Notes: generated by a model from the letters alone, not told the origin. A stretch of 64,000 bases of DNA from Planococcus citreus (GCF_003664125.1 NZ_RCCP01000001.1:1550001-1614000), one strand, 5' to 3'. Counted from the first letter of the stretch, positions 27,823 through 36,690 are shown. Numbers and translations are program-made.

Positions 27823-28635
27823 TTATTCAGGGATGTAGTCGCCGCCGGTCCATTTCTCGGACAGTTCGGATAAGGTGCCGTCTTCTTTCAGCTGTTTCAA
27901 AATCGGGTCGATCAAAGCCTTCAATTCCTGGCCCTTTTCTTCGTCTTTCAAGACGATGCCCATATCGTCATTGACCAAAGGCTGTCCGACAATCTCCACG
28001 CCAAGGTCATTTTTTTCCAGTACCGCGTTCATCATGATCGGGTCATTGACGTAAGCATCTACGCGCCCGTTCTGCACATCCTGCAGAATTTCCGACGGGT
28101 TGCCGCTTTCGCTGTATTTCAATTCGATCGGCTCGGCGGCGGTTTCGTTATATTCTTCAAGCAATAAAGTATAGGAGTCACCCGCCAACGCCCCGACTGC
28201 CTTGCCTTCCAAATCTTCAATCGTTTGGATGTCTTCACGGCCTTCTTTTACTGCGATGACCGTTTCCGCTGCGAAATACGATTCATCGGTGAACAAATAC
28301 TTTTCTTGGCGTTCCGGCGTTTTCGCTACTTGGTCGGCAATGGCCTGGATTTTATTCGACTCGAGTGCAAGGAACATGCTGTCCCACGGCACGGCGACGT
28401 ATTCGAACGTATATCCGTCCAATTGTTCATCGACGGCCTTCATCATGTCCACGTCGTAGCCCGTCAGCTGGTTGGCATCATCCGCAAAAGCGAAAGGCGG
28501 ATAGTCGTTTTGCGTCCCGACGCGGATCACTTGGTCTCCGTCAGCGTTCGCCGTCTCTTCCGATGAACAGCCGGCAAGTGTCCCGGCAAGACCTACTAAA
28601 CAGGCAGTTGCGAATACATAAGCGTTTCTTTTCAT
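27823..28635 (-). CDS. Amino-acid ABC transporter substrate-binding lipoprotein
   Basis: A 270-residue SBP_bac_3 lipoprotein, lipobox LAGC (Cys23). The mature start VIRVGTQNDYPPFAFADDANQLTGYDVDMMKAVDEQL and EGKAVGALAGDSY are the usual domain-1 and hinge sequences. It is the first gene after the second SAM riboswitch. By family it could bind cystine, methionine or another polar amino acid; the mmuM gene at the end of the operon suggests S-methylmethionine. Confidence 0.9.
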   Translation of the reverse strand: MKRNAYVFATACLVGLAGTLAGCSSEETANADGDQVIRVGTQNDYPPFAFADDANQLTGYDVDMMKAVDEQLDGYTFEYVAVPWDSMFLALESNKIQAIADQVAKTPERQEKYLFTDESYFAAETVIAVKEGREDIQTIEDLEGKAVGALAGDSYTLLLEEYNETAAEPIELKYSESGNPSEILQDVQNGRVDAYVNDPIMMNAVLEKNDLGVEIVGQPLVNDDMGIVLKDEEKGQELKALIDPILKQLKEDGTLSELSEKWTGGDYIPE

Positions 28636-28721
28636 AATTCAAGCTCCTTTTGGTGTGTAGTTTTTTTATGATAGGGTTGGATTTTCCGCCTTATGTAGGG
28701 CACCTTCCCCACTTTTTGGAT

Positions 28722-28866
28722 GCAAAAAAGCCTCTTTCAATAGGAAAGAGGCTTCGACCAATTTCTTATCTCTCAGAATGAAAACATCCTGCAGGAATTA
28801 GCACCTCTCATAAATATGATGGTTGCTGGACGTCATAGGGCCTGTCCCTCAGTCTCTCTGGATAAG
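28722..28866 (-). ncRNA. SAM (S-box) riboswitch of the mmuM transporter operon
   Basis: On the minus strand, CTTATCCAGAGAGACTGAGG (P1 from 28866), then GGACAGGCCC, CCAGCAACC and GTGCTAATTCCTGCAGG, nearly the textbook S-box. The second P1 strand GAGAGATAAG ends near 28765. The terminator AAGCCTCTTTC / GAAAGAGGCTT followed by six T (28754-28722) closes it, 87 bases before the lipoprotein gene. Confidence 0.95.
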
Positions 28867-28893
28867 TTATTTAATTTTTTTAACATATTAACG

Positions 28894-28922
28894 ATAGTAT
28901 TTGAGATAACCATTGATGTCAA
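28894..28922 (-). promoter_or_regulatory. SigA-type promoter of the second SAM-riboswitch operon
   Basis: On the minus strand, TTGACA (28922-28917), 17-base spacer, TACTAT (28899-28894), about 28 bases before the aptamer. Confidence 0.7.
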
Positions 28923-29075
28923 ACCCTTTTTGAAAATAAATCGAAATTTCGCATAAAAATTCAGGAGGAAATTAACAAACCGAGCCGCATTGCATACCAT
29001 CGATTTTAATATTCAATTGCTGTCGGATTTTCACCGGGCAGCAGGCATCCACTACAAGAGCGGAGTGAACACAAG

Positions 29076-30215
29076 ATGAGCGAAGAAACTGTTTTTGACG
29101 TCGCCATCGTCGGGGCTGGAACGATGGGCATGGCCGCCGGCGCTTTTTTGGCACAGCAAGGCAAGAAGACATTGGTGATCGATGCATTTGACCCGCCCCA
29201 TGCGAACGGAAGCCATCACGGAGATACCCGGTTGATCCGCCACGCTTACGGGGAAGGCAGGCATTACGTTAGGTTAGTGTTGCGTGCGCAACAATTATGG
29301 GAAGACTTGGAGAAGCAGACTGGCTATAAAGTCTTCGACAAGACCGGCGTCATCGGGCTCGGTCCAGAAGACTCGCCTTTTCTATTGGAAAGCATTGCAG
29401 CCGCCAATAGCTACGGCTTGCCGCTCGAAATATTAAGCAGCGGCGCCATCCAGGACAGATGGCCGGGCTTCACTGTGCCCGATCATTTCATCGGCTGCTT
29501 CGAAGCACAGGCAGGCGTGTTGTACAGTGAAAATGCCATCCGTGCCTATAAGAAACTGGCGCTCGAAAACGGCGTTCACTATGTGCCGAATACACCCGTC
29601 CAGCACATCGATATACAGGATGGGAACCGTGTGAAAATCTCGACCGCACAAGGTGTTTTCTATGCTGAAAAAGTGATCGTTACGGCCGGTGCTTGGGCGA
29701 AGAGGCTGCTGCCGGAGCTGCAATTGCCGATTCAACCAACGCGCAAAGCGGTCGGCTGGTTTGAAGCCCCGGAGATGTACAATGCCGATCAATTCCCCGG
29801 TTTTTTTGTGGAAGGCCCCGAGATGATGTTCTACGGCTTCCCGAGCATCGACGGCGCTGGCGTAAAAGTCGGACGCTCGGATGGCGGGCAGCCAATCGAC
29901 CCAGACGAACAAACCCAGAACTTCGGGCAATACGAATTTGATGAGGGCGACTTAAGAAGATTCCTGGACCTGTATATGCCGGAAGCGAGCGGAGAATTGA
30001 AACAAGGCAAAACCTGTTTATACACCGTCTCGGATGACCATAACTTCATCATCGACCGCCATCCGGACAACGAGCGCGTCATTTTTGCCTGCGGCTTTAC
30101 CGGCCACGGCTTTAAATTCGGCAGCGTCATGGGCGAAGTGTTAAGCCAATTGGCAACAGGCGGCCACACCGAATTCGACATCGCTCCCTTCTCACTCAAC
30201 CGTTTCAAACTATGA
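29076..30215 (+). CDS. soxA: Monomeric sarcosine oxidase / N-methyl amino acid oxidase
   Basis: A cytoplasmic flavoprotein that oxidatively demethylates sarcosine (or a related N-methyl amino acid) with formation of hydrogen peroxide and formaldehyde. The 379-residue length fits the family. FAD fingerprint VAIVGAGTMGMAAG (residues 9-22), active-site HHGDTRLIRHAYGEG, and the cysteine in KTCLYTVSDDHNFIIDRHP that in this family carries covalent FAD. N-methyltryptophan oxidase is a close alternative. A short ORF just upstream overlaps its start as ATGA. A strong terminator follows. Confidence 0.88.
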   Translation: MSEETVFDVAIVGAGTMGMAAGAFLAQQGKKTLVIDAFDPPHANGSHHGDTRLIRHAYGEGRHYVRLVLRAQQLWEDLEKQTGYKVFDKTGVIGLGPEDSPFLLESIAAANSYGLPLEILSSGAIQDRWPGFTVPDHFIGCFEAQAGVLYSENAIRAYKKLALENGVHYVPNTPVQHIDIQDGNRVKISTAQGVFYAEKVIVTAGAWAKRLLPELQLPIQPTRKAVGWFEAPEMYNADQFPGFFVEGPEMMFYGFPSIDGAGVKVGRSDGGQPIDPDEQTQNFGQYEFDEGDLRRFLDLYMPEASGELKQGKTCLYTVSDDHNFIIDRHPDNERVIFACGFTGHGFKFGSVMGEVLSQLATGGHTEFDIAPFSLNRFKL

Positions 30216-30219
30216 ACTT

Positions 30220-30258
30220 AAAAGAGTCTCTCCTTAATGATGAAGGAGAGACTCTTTT
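30220..30258 (+). terminator. Terminator of the sarcosine oxidase gene
   Basis: AAAAGAGTCTCTCCTT pairs with AAGGAGAGACTCTTTT. A near-identical hairpin recurs at 30977-31015. Confidence 0.9.
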
Positions 30259-30298
30259 GATTGTCGAGAAAGTTAAGAAGGCGTATTTTCCGAAGCTT

Positions 30299-30391
30299 AT
30301 CGCTCGCTTTCCGTGGGCTCGCGCCCAAGCCTCCTCAGTCGCTGTGCTCCTTGCGGGGTCTCGGTCGTCTCGCTGATCCACAGGAAAGATA
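30299..30391 (-). repeat. Dispersed intergenic repeat, copy B (inverted)
   Basis: Read on the minus strand it has GACCCCGCAAGGAGCACAGC, GAGGAGGCTTGGGCGC and CCCACGGAAAGCGAGC, matching the right half of the element at 63.2 kb (GCCCGCGGAAAGCG). The gap 30216-30989 otherwise holds only hairpins and AT-rich sequence; no gene was found. Confidence 0.6.
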
Positions 30392-30558
30392 AGGTCGACC
30401 TACGGGAGACATTATCTTTGCGAAAGTAATGCGCAGCATTATTGAGCAGAAGGGGTTACGAGCGAACGCTTCTCCAAATACTCAGCTAACACATTGATTT
30501 TTGAACGTATAAAAGGAGAGCCTTTTTTTGTAGCAATTTGTAGGTCTTTTCAACACTT

Positions 30559-30597
30559 TAAAGAGTCTCCCTCTATTGAAAAAGAAGAAACTCTTTA
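30559..30597. repeat. Degenerate copy of the AAAGAGTCTC hairpin
   Basis: AAAGAGT at the left and ACTCTTT at the right frame an imperfect stem; it resembles the two terminators at 30220 and 30977 but has lost pairing in the middle. Confidence 0.4.
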
Positions 30598-30714
30598 GCA
30601 GGTGAAATAAGTCGCACCTTTTCATTCATAACCTGTCTATTTCATTTTCTATTTAATAACTAATGAGATATAAAAGTGAGTGACAGAAATATTATTTTGA
30701 CGCTAGTGAAGTGT

Positions 30715-30946
30715 GAGCCGGCGACTCCTGCGGGAGCAGTGACTGAGCAAAGCGAAGGAGCGACGCGAGCTGAAGACCCTGCAAGCGAATGAGCGAAGTC
30801 ATTCGTTTGCGAAGCTCGAACTTTGTGAGAGTTGAGCAGGAGGTTTATAGCGACTGTGCCCTGGCAGCTGGCAACGCGACGTCCTGTCGCGCCAGCTGCA
30901 TGACCCACATCCTGTGGGCCCGAAAGCGTCCGGCTGAAACGGAACG
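30715..30946 (+). repeat. Dispersed intergenic repeat, copy A
   Basis: It begins with CGGCGACTCCTGCGGGA (30719-30735), continues with GAGCAAAGCGAAGGAGCGAC and ends with a segment of 44 bases (30888-30931) that is identical to 63351-63394. That segment contains the hairpin CCCACATCCTGTGGG followed by CCCGAAAGCGTCC. The element is GC-rich compared with its surroundings and has no open frame worth calling. Confidence 0.75.
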
Positions 30947-30976
30947 TAAAAAGCTACCAATGTTTCTCGACAAACC

Positions 30977-31015
30977 AAAGAGTCTCTCCTTATTGATAAA
31001 GGAGAGACTCTTTTT
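30977..31015 (-). terminator. Terminator of the sugar ABC operon
   Basis: AAAGAGTCTCTCCTT pairs with AAGGAGAGACTCTTT. It overlaps the last nine codons of the Gfo/Idh/MocA gene, whose stop is inside the loop side of the hairpin. Confidence 0.85.
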
Positions 31016-32048
31016 CGATAGTGACCACTTGCTTGGTGTCGGCTGCTTCCATGATGCCCAAAATGACTTTCAGTGATTTCAAGGCATCTTCTCCCGTAAC
31101 GATCGGCTCCTGGTCCAGGCGGATGGAATCGACGAATGCATCAATGACGCCGCTCGGAGTCTGATTGTCATTCGTTTGGATCGCTTCCAGCTGATAGTTC
31201 ACTTTCTCGCCGGATTCCATGATGAGTTCCAACTGATACTCGGCGTCATGGTAGATCTTCATGATGCCTTTCTCGCAATAGACGACGGTGCTATTGTCCT
31301 CTTCCCCGTAATAGGTCCAGGAAAAAGCGGCGTTCCCGAGGCGCCCTTTTTGCGTCGCCAAACTGCAGACGATATTGTCGCATACTTCAATCTGCTCGCC
31401 GTTTTCATCCGTTTTGTGCAAAGCTCCTTGAAAGGCGCTTACTTGAATAATTTCATCATCGAGCAGGTAATGCAGCAAATCGATTTTGTGGATGCCGAGA
31501 TCTCCGCCGACTCCTAAACCTGAGCGTTCCTTTTTGAAAAACCATGTCGACTTGGTTTTATTGATGCCCCAGGATTCCGGACCCGAATGCCCGAAAGCGG
31601 TGCGGAAGGTCAAGACTTTTCCGAGCTCTCCGCCGGCCAGGATTTCGCGTGCTTTTTGGTGGGCGCGCGTGAACCGCTGATTGTGGTCGACCATCAGTTT
31701 CTTGCCGGATTTTTTCTGCGCCGCCAAAATTTCCTTGGCGTGTTCCACCGTCAATGAAATCGGTTTTTCACACAGCACGTGCTTGCCGCTCAACAGCGCT
31801 TGCGCCGAGAATAAATGATGGTGTTCGTTCGACGAACAGTCACTGATGGCTGTAATCTCGGGATCGTTGAACAATTCTTCGACGCTTTCGACATTCCTGC
31901 CGCCGAACAATTCGACCATCGCTTCGGAACGGTGGAGATTGCGGTCGTAAAAGACGATTTCATCCACATATGGATTCGCTGTATATTCCGGCGCGTGGCG
32001 CATTTTCGTAATGGCCCCGCAGCCGATAATGCCTACTTTGATACCCAT
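30990..32048 (-). CDS. Gfo/Idh/MocA family sugar dehydrogenase
   Basis: An NAD(P)-dependent oxidoreductase of 352 residues. Rossmann start KVGIIGCGAITKMRHAPEY, the family motif CEKPISLTVEHA with the EKP lysine, and GGGDLGIHKIDLLHYLL (GVGGDLGIHKID) with the catalytic D/H pair. Likely oxidises a cyclitol, sugar or sugar derivative brought in by the adjacent ABC importer. AGGAGGAG precedes the ATG, 11 bases after the permease gene. Substrate is not evident; inositol, levoglucosan or glycoside 3-oxidation are all known in this family. Confidence 0.85.
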   Translation of the reverse strand: MGIKVGIIGCGAITKMRHAPEYTANPYVDEIVFYDRNLHRSEAMVELFGGRNVESVEELFNDPEITAISDCSSNEHHHLFSAQALLSGKHVLCEKPISLTVEHAKEILAAQKKSGKKLMVDHNQRFTRAHQKAREILAGGELGKVLTFRTAFGHSGPESWGINKTKSTWFFKKERSGLGVGGDLGIHKIDLLHYLLDDEIIQVSAFQGALHKTDENGEQIEVCDNIVCSLATQKGRLGNAAFSWTYYGEEDNSTVVYCEKGIMKIYHDAEYQLELIMESGEKVNYQLEAIQTNDNQTPSGVIDAFVDSIRLDQEPIVTGEDALKSLKVILGIMEAADTKQVVTIEKESLLYQ

Positions 32049-32059
32049 GCGATCTCCTC

Positions 32060-33034
32060 CTATTCTCTTTTTTGGAACACGACGGCAATGATGATGATCA
32101 AGCCTTTGACAAAGCCCTGCAGATGGGGCGAAACATTCATCAAGTTCATCATATTGTTGAGGATGCCCAAGATCAAGATACCGAAAATCGTGCCGATGAT
32201 TTTACCGCGCCCGCCTGTCATGCGCGTGCCGCCGATGATAACGGCCGCAATGGCGTCAAGTTCATATTGCGCGCCTGAACTTGAAGACGAAATCGAGTTC
32301 AACCGTGACGTTTCAATGACCGCCGCAACGCCGACCAGCGTCCCGATCAGCGTATAGACGCCGATCTTGATGCGGTCCACACGGATAGCGGACAGCATCG
32401 CCGCTTTTTCATTCGACCCGAGCGCATAGACGTACCTGCCGAACCGCGTTTTGTGCATGACGATATAAATCAGCACCGCCATGGCGAAGAAAATGAGCAC
32501 CGGCAAATCAAAAATCCATACATTGTTATTGGCGATGGCGGTGAATCCGCTCACTTCGCCCGAGACGCTGCCGCCTTCTGCAATATACAGTGCGATCGAA
32601 CGGGCCGCGGCCATCATGCCGAGTGTGGCGATAAACGACGCGATCCTGCCTTTCGCAACCATCAGGCCATTCAGGAATCCGGCGAACGCCCCGACCAATA
32701 AGGCCGTGAACACGCCGATTAAAATGCTGCCGGATGCGTTCAATGCCAAGACGGAAATGACGCCGGCGAGCGCCAGGACAGAGCCGACCGATAAATCGAT
32801 GCCGCCTGACAGCATGACGACCGTCATCCCCAGCGCAATGATGCCGATGATCGACACTTGCATGAGGATGTTCAATTGGTTGTTGATATCGAGAAACCTC
32901 GGATTCATCACGGAAGCAGCGATGAAAATGATGATGAACGCAATGATGACGCTGTATTCCGACCATAGCCAGGACAGCCTGCTTTTCATGCTTGGAGATT
33001 CAGGGCTGTATTCCTTTGTGTTGATATTATCCAA
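32060..33034 (-). CDS. Ribose-type sugar ABC transporter permease (RbsC-like)
   Basis: A 324-residue permease of the ribose/xylose/inositol class with eight to ten membrane segments. MTVVMLSGGIDLSVGSVLALAG and VIIGGTRMTGGRGKIIGTIFGILILGILNNMMNLM are classical RbsC motifs. The TTG start overlaps the end of the ATPase gene by 8 bases and has GGAGGG eight bases upstream; an ATG in MKSRLSWLW is a less likely alternative. Confidence 0.92.
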   Translation of the reverse strand: MDNINTKEYSPESPSMKSRLSWLWSEYSVIIAFIIIFIAASVMNPRFLDINNQLNILMQVSIIGIIALGMTVVMLSGGIDLSVGSVLALAGVISVLALNASGSILIGVFTALLVGAFAGFLNGLMVAKGRIASFIATLGMMAAARSIALYIAEGGSVSGEVSGFTAIANNNVWIFDLPVLIFFAMAVLIYIVMHKTRFGRYVYALGSNEKAAMLSAIRVDRIKIGVYTLIGTLVGVAAVIETSRLNSISSSSSGAQYELDAIAAVIIGGTRMTGGRGKIIGTIFGILILGILNNMMNLMNVSPHLQGFVKGLIIIIAVVFQKRE

Positions 33035-34541
33035 TGTGCTCTCCCTCCCTTTTCGCGCCTGTGGCATAATGCATGATTTCTTCTTCGTTTGTCTCATCGC
33101 CCATAAACCTGGCCGTGATTTCCCCGTGGTACATGACATTGATGACGTGGCATATGCGCAACACTTCAGGGGCTTCTGATGACAGGATGATAATCGCTTT
33201 GCCAAGTTTGGCGAGTTCGAGGATCTCCTGATAGATTTCCTGCTTGGCGCCGACATCGATACCTTGTGTCGGGTTGTCGAAAATCAGGATATCGGTATCC
33301 GCTTCGAGCCATTTGGCGATGATTACTTTTTGCTGGTTGCCGCCGCTCAATTTGTCGATGGTGATGCGCGGATTGGCCACTTTGATATTCAAGGTTTTTT
33401 CATAGTTGCTGAACTTTTCCAGCTCCCGCTTGTCTTGAATAAAGCCCCATCGCTCAAAATTGCCCATCGATGACAAGCTCATATTGTGGACAACGCTCAA
33501 ATCTTTGATGATGGCATTTTCTTTGCGGTCTTTCGGCACATAGCCCATGCCCGCTTGCAATGCCGTTCGCGGATGGGTGATTTTCATCGCTTTGCCTTTC
33601 ACTTTGATGGTGCCCGTGTATTTTTTGCGGTAGCCGAATAAACTTTCAAACAGCTCCGTCCGGCCGTCTCCTGCAAGTCCTGTAAATCCGACAATCTGGC
33701 CTTTTCGGACCGTGAAATCGATATCCTTGAATAAACCGGGGCTGCTTAAGCGCTCGACTTCCAGTGCCATCTCGCCGAATTCGTGCTCATGGACAAAGCG
33801 CTCCTGTGAAATTGCTTTGCCGACCATCAGCTTGGTGATTTCCTCTAAATTCCCGCTCTGCATGTCATCCGTCTTCACTAACTGGCCGTCGCGCAGCACG
33901 GTGTAGCGATCGCATACCGCTTGGATTTCCTTTAATTTATGGGAAATATAAATGATCGACACGCCGGATTTCTTCAAGTTGCGCATCAATTCGAACAGCC
34001 GGCCCACTTCATGTTCCGCGAGCGATGTCGTCGGCTCATCCATGATGATGAGCTGTGATTTATGCAGCAGTGCTTTGGAAATCTCGATCAATTGCTTATA
34101 GGACGTGGCGAGATTGCGCACATATTCTTTCGGATTGAGAAACACGCCCAGTTCCGCCAAGATCTCACGCGTTTGGCGACACATTTCTTCCACGTTCAAA
34201 AATCCGGCCTTGTTGCGAATTTCTGAACCTAGAAACATGTTTTCATACACTTTCAAATCGCCGACCATATTCAATTCCTGATGGATAAAGCTGATGCCAT
34301 GCGTCTGGGAAATGTGCGGGTTCGCCATAGTTACTTGTTTGCCTTCAATGAAGATCTGCCCGCTGTCCGGTTGGTGGACGCCGCCTAAAATATTCATCAG
34401 CGTCGATTTGCCGGCGCCGTTTTCCCCAAGCAAGGCATGAATCTCCCCTTTTTCCACTTCCAGCGTCACTTTCTTTAAAACCGGGACGCCGTTAAATGAT
34501 TTCTCGATTTGGTTCATCGCCACGAAAGGCTGCGAAGTCAT
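33027..34541 (-). CDS. Ribose-type sugar ABC transporter ATP-binding protein (RbsA-like)
   Basis: A tandem ATPase of 504 residues with two nucleotide-binding halves. N-half Walker A GENGAGKST and Walker B LIIMDEPTTSL; C-half has the degenerate Walker A GLAGDGRTE typical of RbsA/MglA, then LSGGNQQKVIIAKWL and ILIFDNPTQGIDVGAK (Asn in place of the Walker B Glu). Second gene of the operon, 64 bases after the binding protein. Confidence 0.93.
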   Translation of the reverse strand: MTSQPFVAMNQIEKSFNGVPVLKKVTLEVEKGEIHALLGENGAGKSTLMNILGGVHQPDSGQIFIEGKQVTMANPHISQTHGISFIHQELNMVGDLKVYENMFLGSEIRNKAGFLNVEEMCRQTREILAELGVFLNPKEYVRNLATSYKQLIEISKALLHKSQLIIMDEPTTSLAEHEVGRLFELMRNLKKSGVSIIYISHKLKEIQAVCDRYTVLRDGQLVKTDDMQSGNLEEITKLMVGKAISQERFVHEHEFGEMALEVERLSSPGLFKDIDFTVRKGQIVGFTGLAGDGRTELFESLFGYRKKYTGTIKVKGKAMKITHPRTALQAGMGYVPKDRKENAIIKDLSVVHNMSLSSMGNFERWGFIQDKRELEKFSNYEKTLNIKVANPRITIDKLSGGNQQKVIIAKWLEADTDILIFDNPTQGIDVGAKQEIYQEILELAKLGKAIIILSSEAPEVLRICHVINVMYHGEITARFMGDETNEEEIMHYATGAKREGEHIG

Positions 34542-34605
34542 GTCTTAACCTCCTTATAGGAAAAGAGGAAATGCAATGGCTCCACTGCATTTCCCGGCTA
34601 TTGGC

Positions 34606-35586
34606 TTAGAATTTCGATTCCGGATCGTAATACTCATCCACGTTTTCTTTGGTCACTTGCGTCGCTTCCTTGACGACCATCGATTCAGCCGGTTCCTCGC
34701 CTTGCGCCAAATCGCCAGCGATCGTCACCGCATCTTCGACCATCGTCGGTGAATACAGGAACGTCGCTTTCATCAGCCCGTCGTTTTGGATGTCTTCGAA
34801 CACGCCTTTCGCGCCGCCTGCCCCTGTGACGAATTGGATATCCGTGCGGCCTGCTTCTTTAATGGCCTGCATGACGCCTAATGCCATGCCATCATCTTGA
34901 GTGAAAACGGCATCGATTTCAGGGTTGGCCTGCAAAATGTTCTGCATGACTTCCAATGATTTTTCAGTGGAAAAGTCGCCGCTTTGTGAAGCGATGATTT
35001 CCATGCCTTCTTGTCCTTCAACTGCTTCTTTAAATCCGGATCCACGCTGTTCCGTTACCGAACTCGGCGGTCCTGTGATTTCGACGATTTTCCCTTCGCC
35101 ATTCAATTGCTCGACGAAGTATTTGCCGGCATTGACGCCGATTCCTTCGTTATCCCCTTTGACGACCACTGTCGCTGCATCGTTTTCCAGTTCGCGGTCA
35201 ACGATGACGAGCGGGATGCCTGCATCTTTGATTTTCTGGCCGACTGGGGTCAATGCTGCGGATTCAATCGGCAGCATGACGATGACGTCCACACCTTGTG
35301 CGATCAAATCATCCACGTCATTTGCTTGTTTGTTCGGGTCTGCTGCGTTGGTCATGACGTAGTCAATGCCTTCTGATTCCTTCAACTCCATCGCCTGTTT
35401 CTCGGCGCTGTCGATCAAAGCCCCCATCCAGCCGTGCGTTGCCGAAGGAAGCGAAATGCCGATCGTCATATCTCCATCGCCTGAACCTTCATCCGTTGAA
35501 CCCGAACTTTCGTTTTCTGTGCTGCCACATGCCGCAAGTCCAAAAATCGTTACGAAAGACAATAAAATGAGCAATAGTTTTTTCAC
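34606..35586 (-). CDS. Ribose-type sugar ABC transporter substrate-binding lipoprotein
   Basis: A 326-residue Peripla_BP_4-type lipoprotein, lipobox LAAC (Cys20). The GTG start at 35586 is eight bases after AAGGGG; a GTG 9 bases further up is too close. MTIGISLPSATHGWMGALIDSAEKQAMEL and AQGVDVIVMLPIESAALTPV are RbsB-like. A perfect 18-bp palindrome lies 35 bases upstream, so the operon is probably controlled by the adjacent LacI-family protein and/or CcpA. Confidence 0.92.
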   Translation of the reverse strand: MKKLLLILLSFVTIFGLAACGSTENESSGSTDEGSGDGDMTIGISLPSATHGWMGALIDSAEKQAMELKESEGIDYVMTNAADPNKQANDVDDLIAQGVDVIVMLPIESAALTPVGQKIKDAGIPLVIVDRELENDAATVVVKGDNEGIGVNAGKYFVEQLNGEGKIVEITGPPSSVTEQRGSGFKEAVEGQEGMEIIASQSGDFSTEKSLEVMQNILQANPEIDAVFTQDDGMALGVMQAIKEAGRTDIQFVTGAGGAKGVFEDIQNDGLMKATFLYSPTMVEDAVTIAGDLAQGEEPAESMVVKEATQVTKENVDEYYDPESKF

Positions 35587-35620
35587 TTTATTCACCCCTT
35601 AGTTTTGTATGGATCCGTTA

Positions 35621-35638
35621 AATGTAATCGATTACATT
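35621..35638. promoter_or_regulatory. LacI-family operator before the sugar ABC operon
   Basis: AATGTAATCGATTACATT is a perfect 18-bp palindrome with the central CG of LacI-family operators. Its core TGTAATCGATTACA also fits the CcpA cre consensus TGWAANCGNTNWCA at every position, so either regulator could act here. Confidence 0.7.
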
Positions 35639-35700
35639 ACTACTCGGGACCAGCGTTCTTTCTACCATCCCCATGATAAGCAAGCGCCGGTTTGAGCCCG

Positions 35701-36690
35701 TTAGCCGGTGGTCGATTCCCGGATGACCAGTTCATGACCCAGCACTACGCTGTCGACGGTTTTTCCTTGGATTTTCTCGATCAGCATACGTGCCGCGACC
35801 GTTCCCATCTTGTACATTGGCTGGGCGACGGTGGTCAATGCCGGATTGGTCATATTGGAGAAATCGATCTTGTCGAACCCGACGACCGCGACATCATTCG
35901 GCACATGCAAACCGGCGGCAGTGATTTCTTTCAAGGCACCGATCGCCAGTAGATCCGATACCGCAAAGACCGCAGTCGGCCGGTCTTCAAGGCGCAGTAT
36001 TTTCTTCATCGCCATCTGACCCTGCTCGAACCCGAGCTCATGCGTGTAGAAAATATAATCGCCATTCACCGGAATATCGTGTTCACGCAATGCCCGTTCA
36101 TAGCCCATCCGCCGCTCCCTGGCATATAGGAATTTTTCGTCGGAATTCATCAGTGCGATTTTTTTGTGGCCGATCTGGATCAAATGCTTTACGGCGCGGT
36201 AAGACGCTTCCTCGCTGTCGATCGTGACATACGGGATGCCGATGCCGCCCCCATATTCGCTGCATTGGATGATGGCGTAATGTTGCGCGAGTTCTTTCAA
36301 GGTCTCGACATTCACTGCCGGATCCATCGAAATGATGCCATCCGCCATTTTTTTGCGCACCAAATCGAAATAAATCTCCTCCTTTTCAGGCTTGGAATCC
36401 GTTTCGCATAACAGGATGCTGTAATTCTGGCTGAGCGCCATATTCTCGATGCCTTTGATGATTTCAAAATAAAACGGGTTGGAGATCGTCGGAATCAAGA
36501 TCAGCACAATGCGGCTTTCCGAATTTCGTAAATTCCTGCCGAGCATGCTCGGCTCGTAGTTCAAGTACTGGATCGCCTCCTCCACTTTCAGTTTCGTTTT
36601 GGCCGTTACTTTGTCGTGGCCGTTCAATACCCGGGATACCGTGGCGACTGAAACCCCTGCATGCTTCGCTACTTGTTGTATGTTTGCCAT
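35701..36690 (-). CDS. LacI family transcriptional regulator
   Basis: A 329-residue repressor with N-terminal helix-turn-helix NIQQVAKHAGVSVATVSRVLNGHDKVT and a periplasmic-binding-type sensor domain (GIGIPYVTIDSEEASYRAVKHLIQIGHKKIALM; PNDVAVVGFDKIDFSNMTNPALTTVAQP). It lies between the ABC operon and the divergent isomerase gene and matching operators flank all three, so it very likely controls this cluster and itself. AAGGAA precedes the ATG. Confidence 0.93.
   Translation of the reverse strand: MANIQQVAKHAGVSVATVSRVLNGHDKVTAKTKLKVEEAIQYLNYEPSMLGRNLRNSESRIVLILIPTISNPFYFEIIKGIENMALSQNYSILLCETDSKPEKEEIYFDLVRKKMADGIISMDPAVNVETLKELAQHYAIIQCSEYGGGIGIPYVTIDSEEASYRAVKHLIQIGHKKIALMNSDEKFLYARERRMGYERALREHDIPVNGDYIFYTHELGFEQGQMAMKKILRLEDRPTAVFAVSDLLAIGALKEITAAGLHVPNDVAVVGFDKIDFSNMTNPALTTVAQPMYKMGTVAARMLIEKIQGKTVDSVVLGHELVIRESTTG

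Noticed and set aside
30660-30908. 82-codon minus-strand frame in the repeat region
   Set aside because: Lies within the GC-rich dispersed repeat, has no ribosome site and no protein-like composition.
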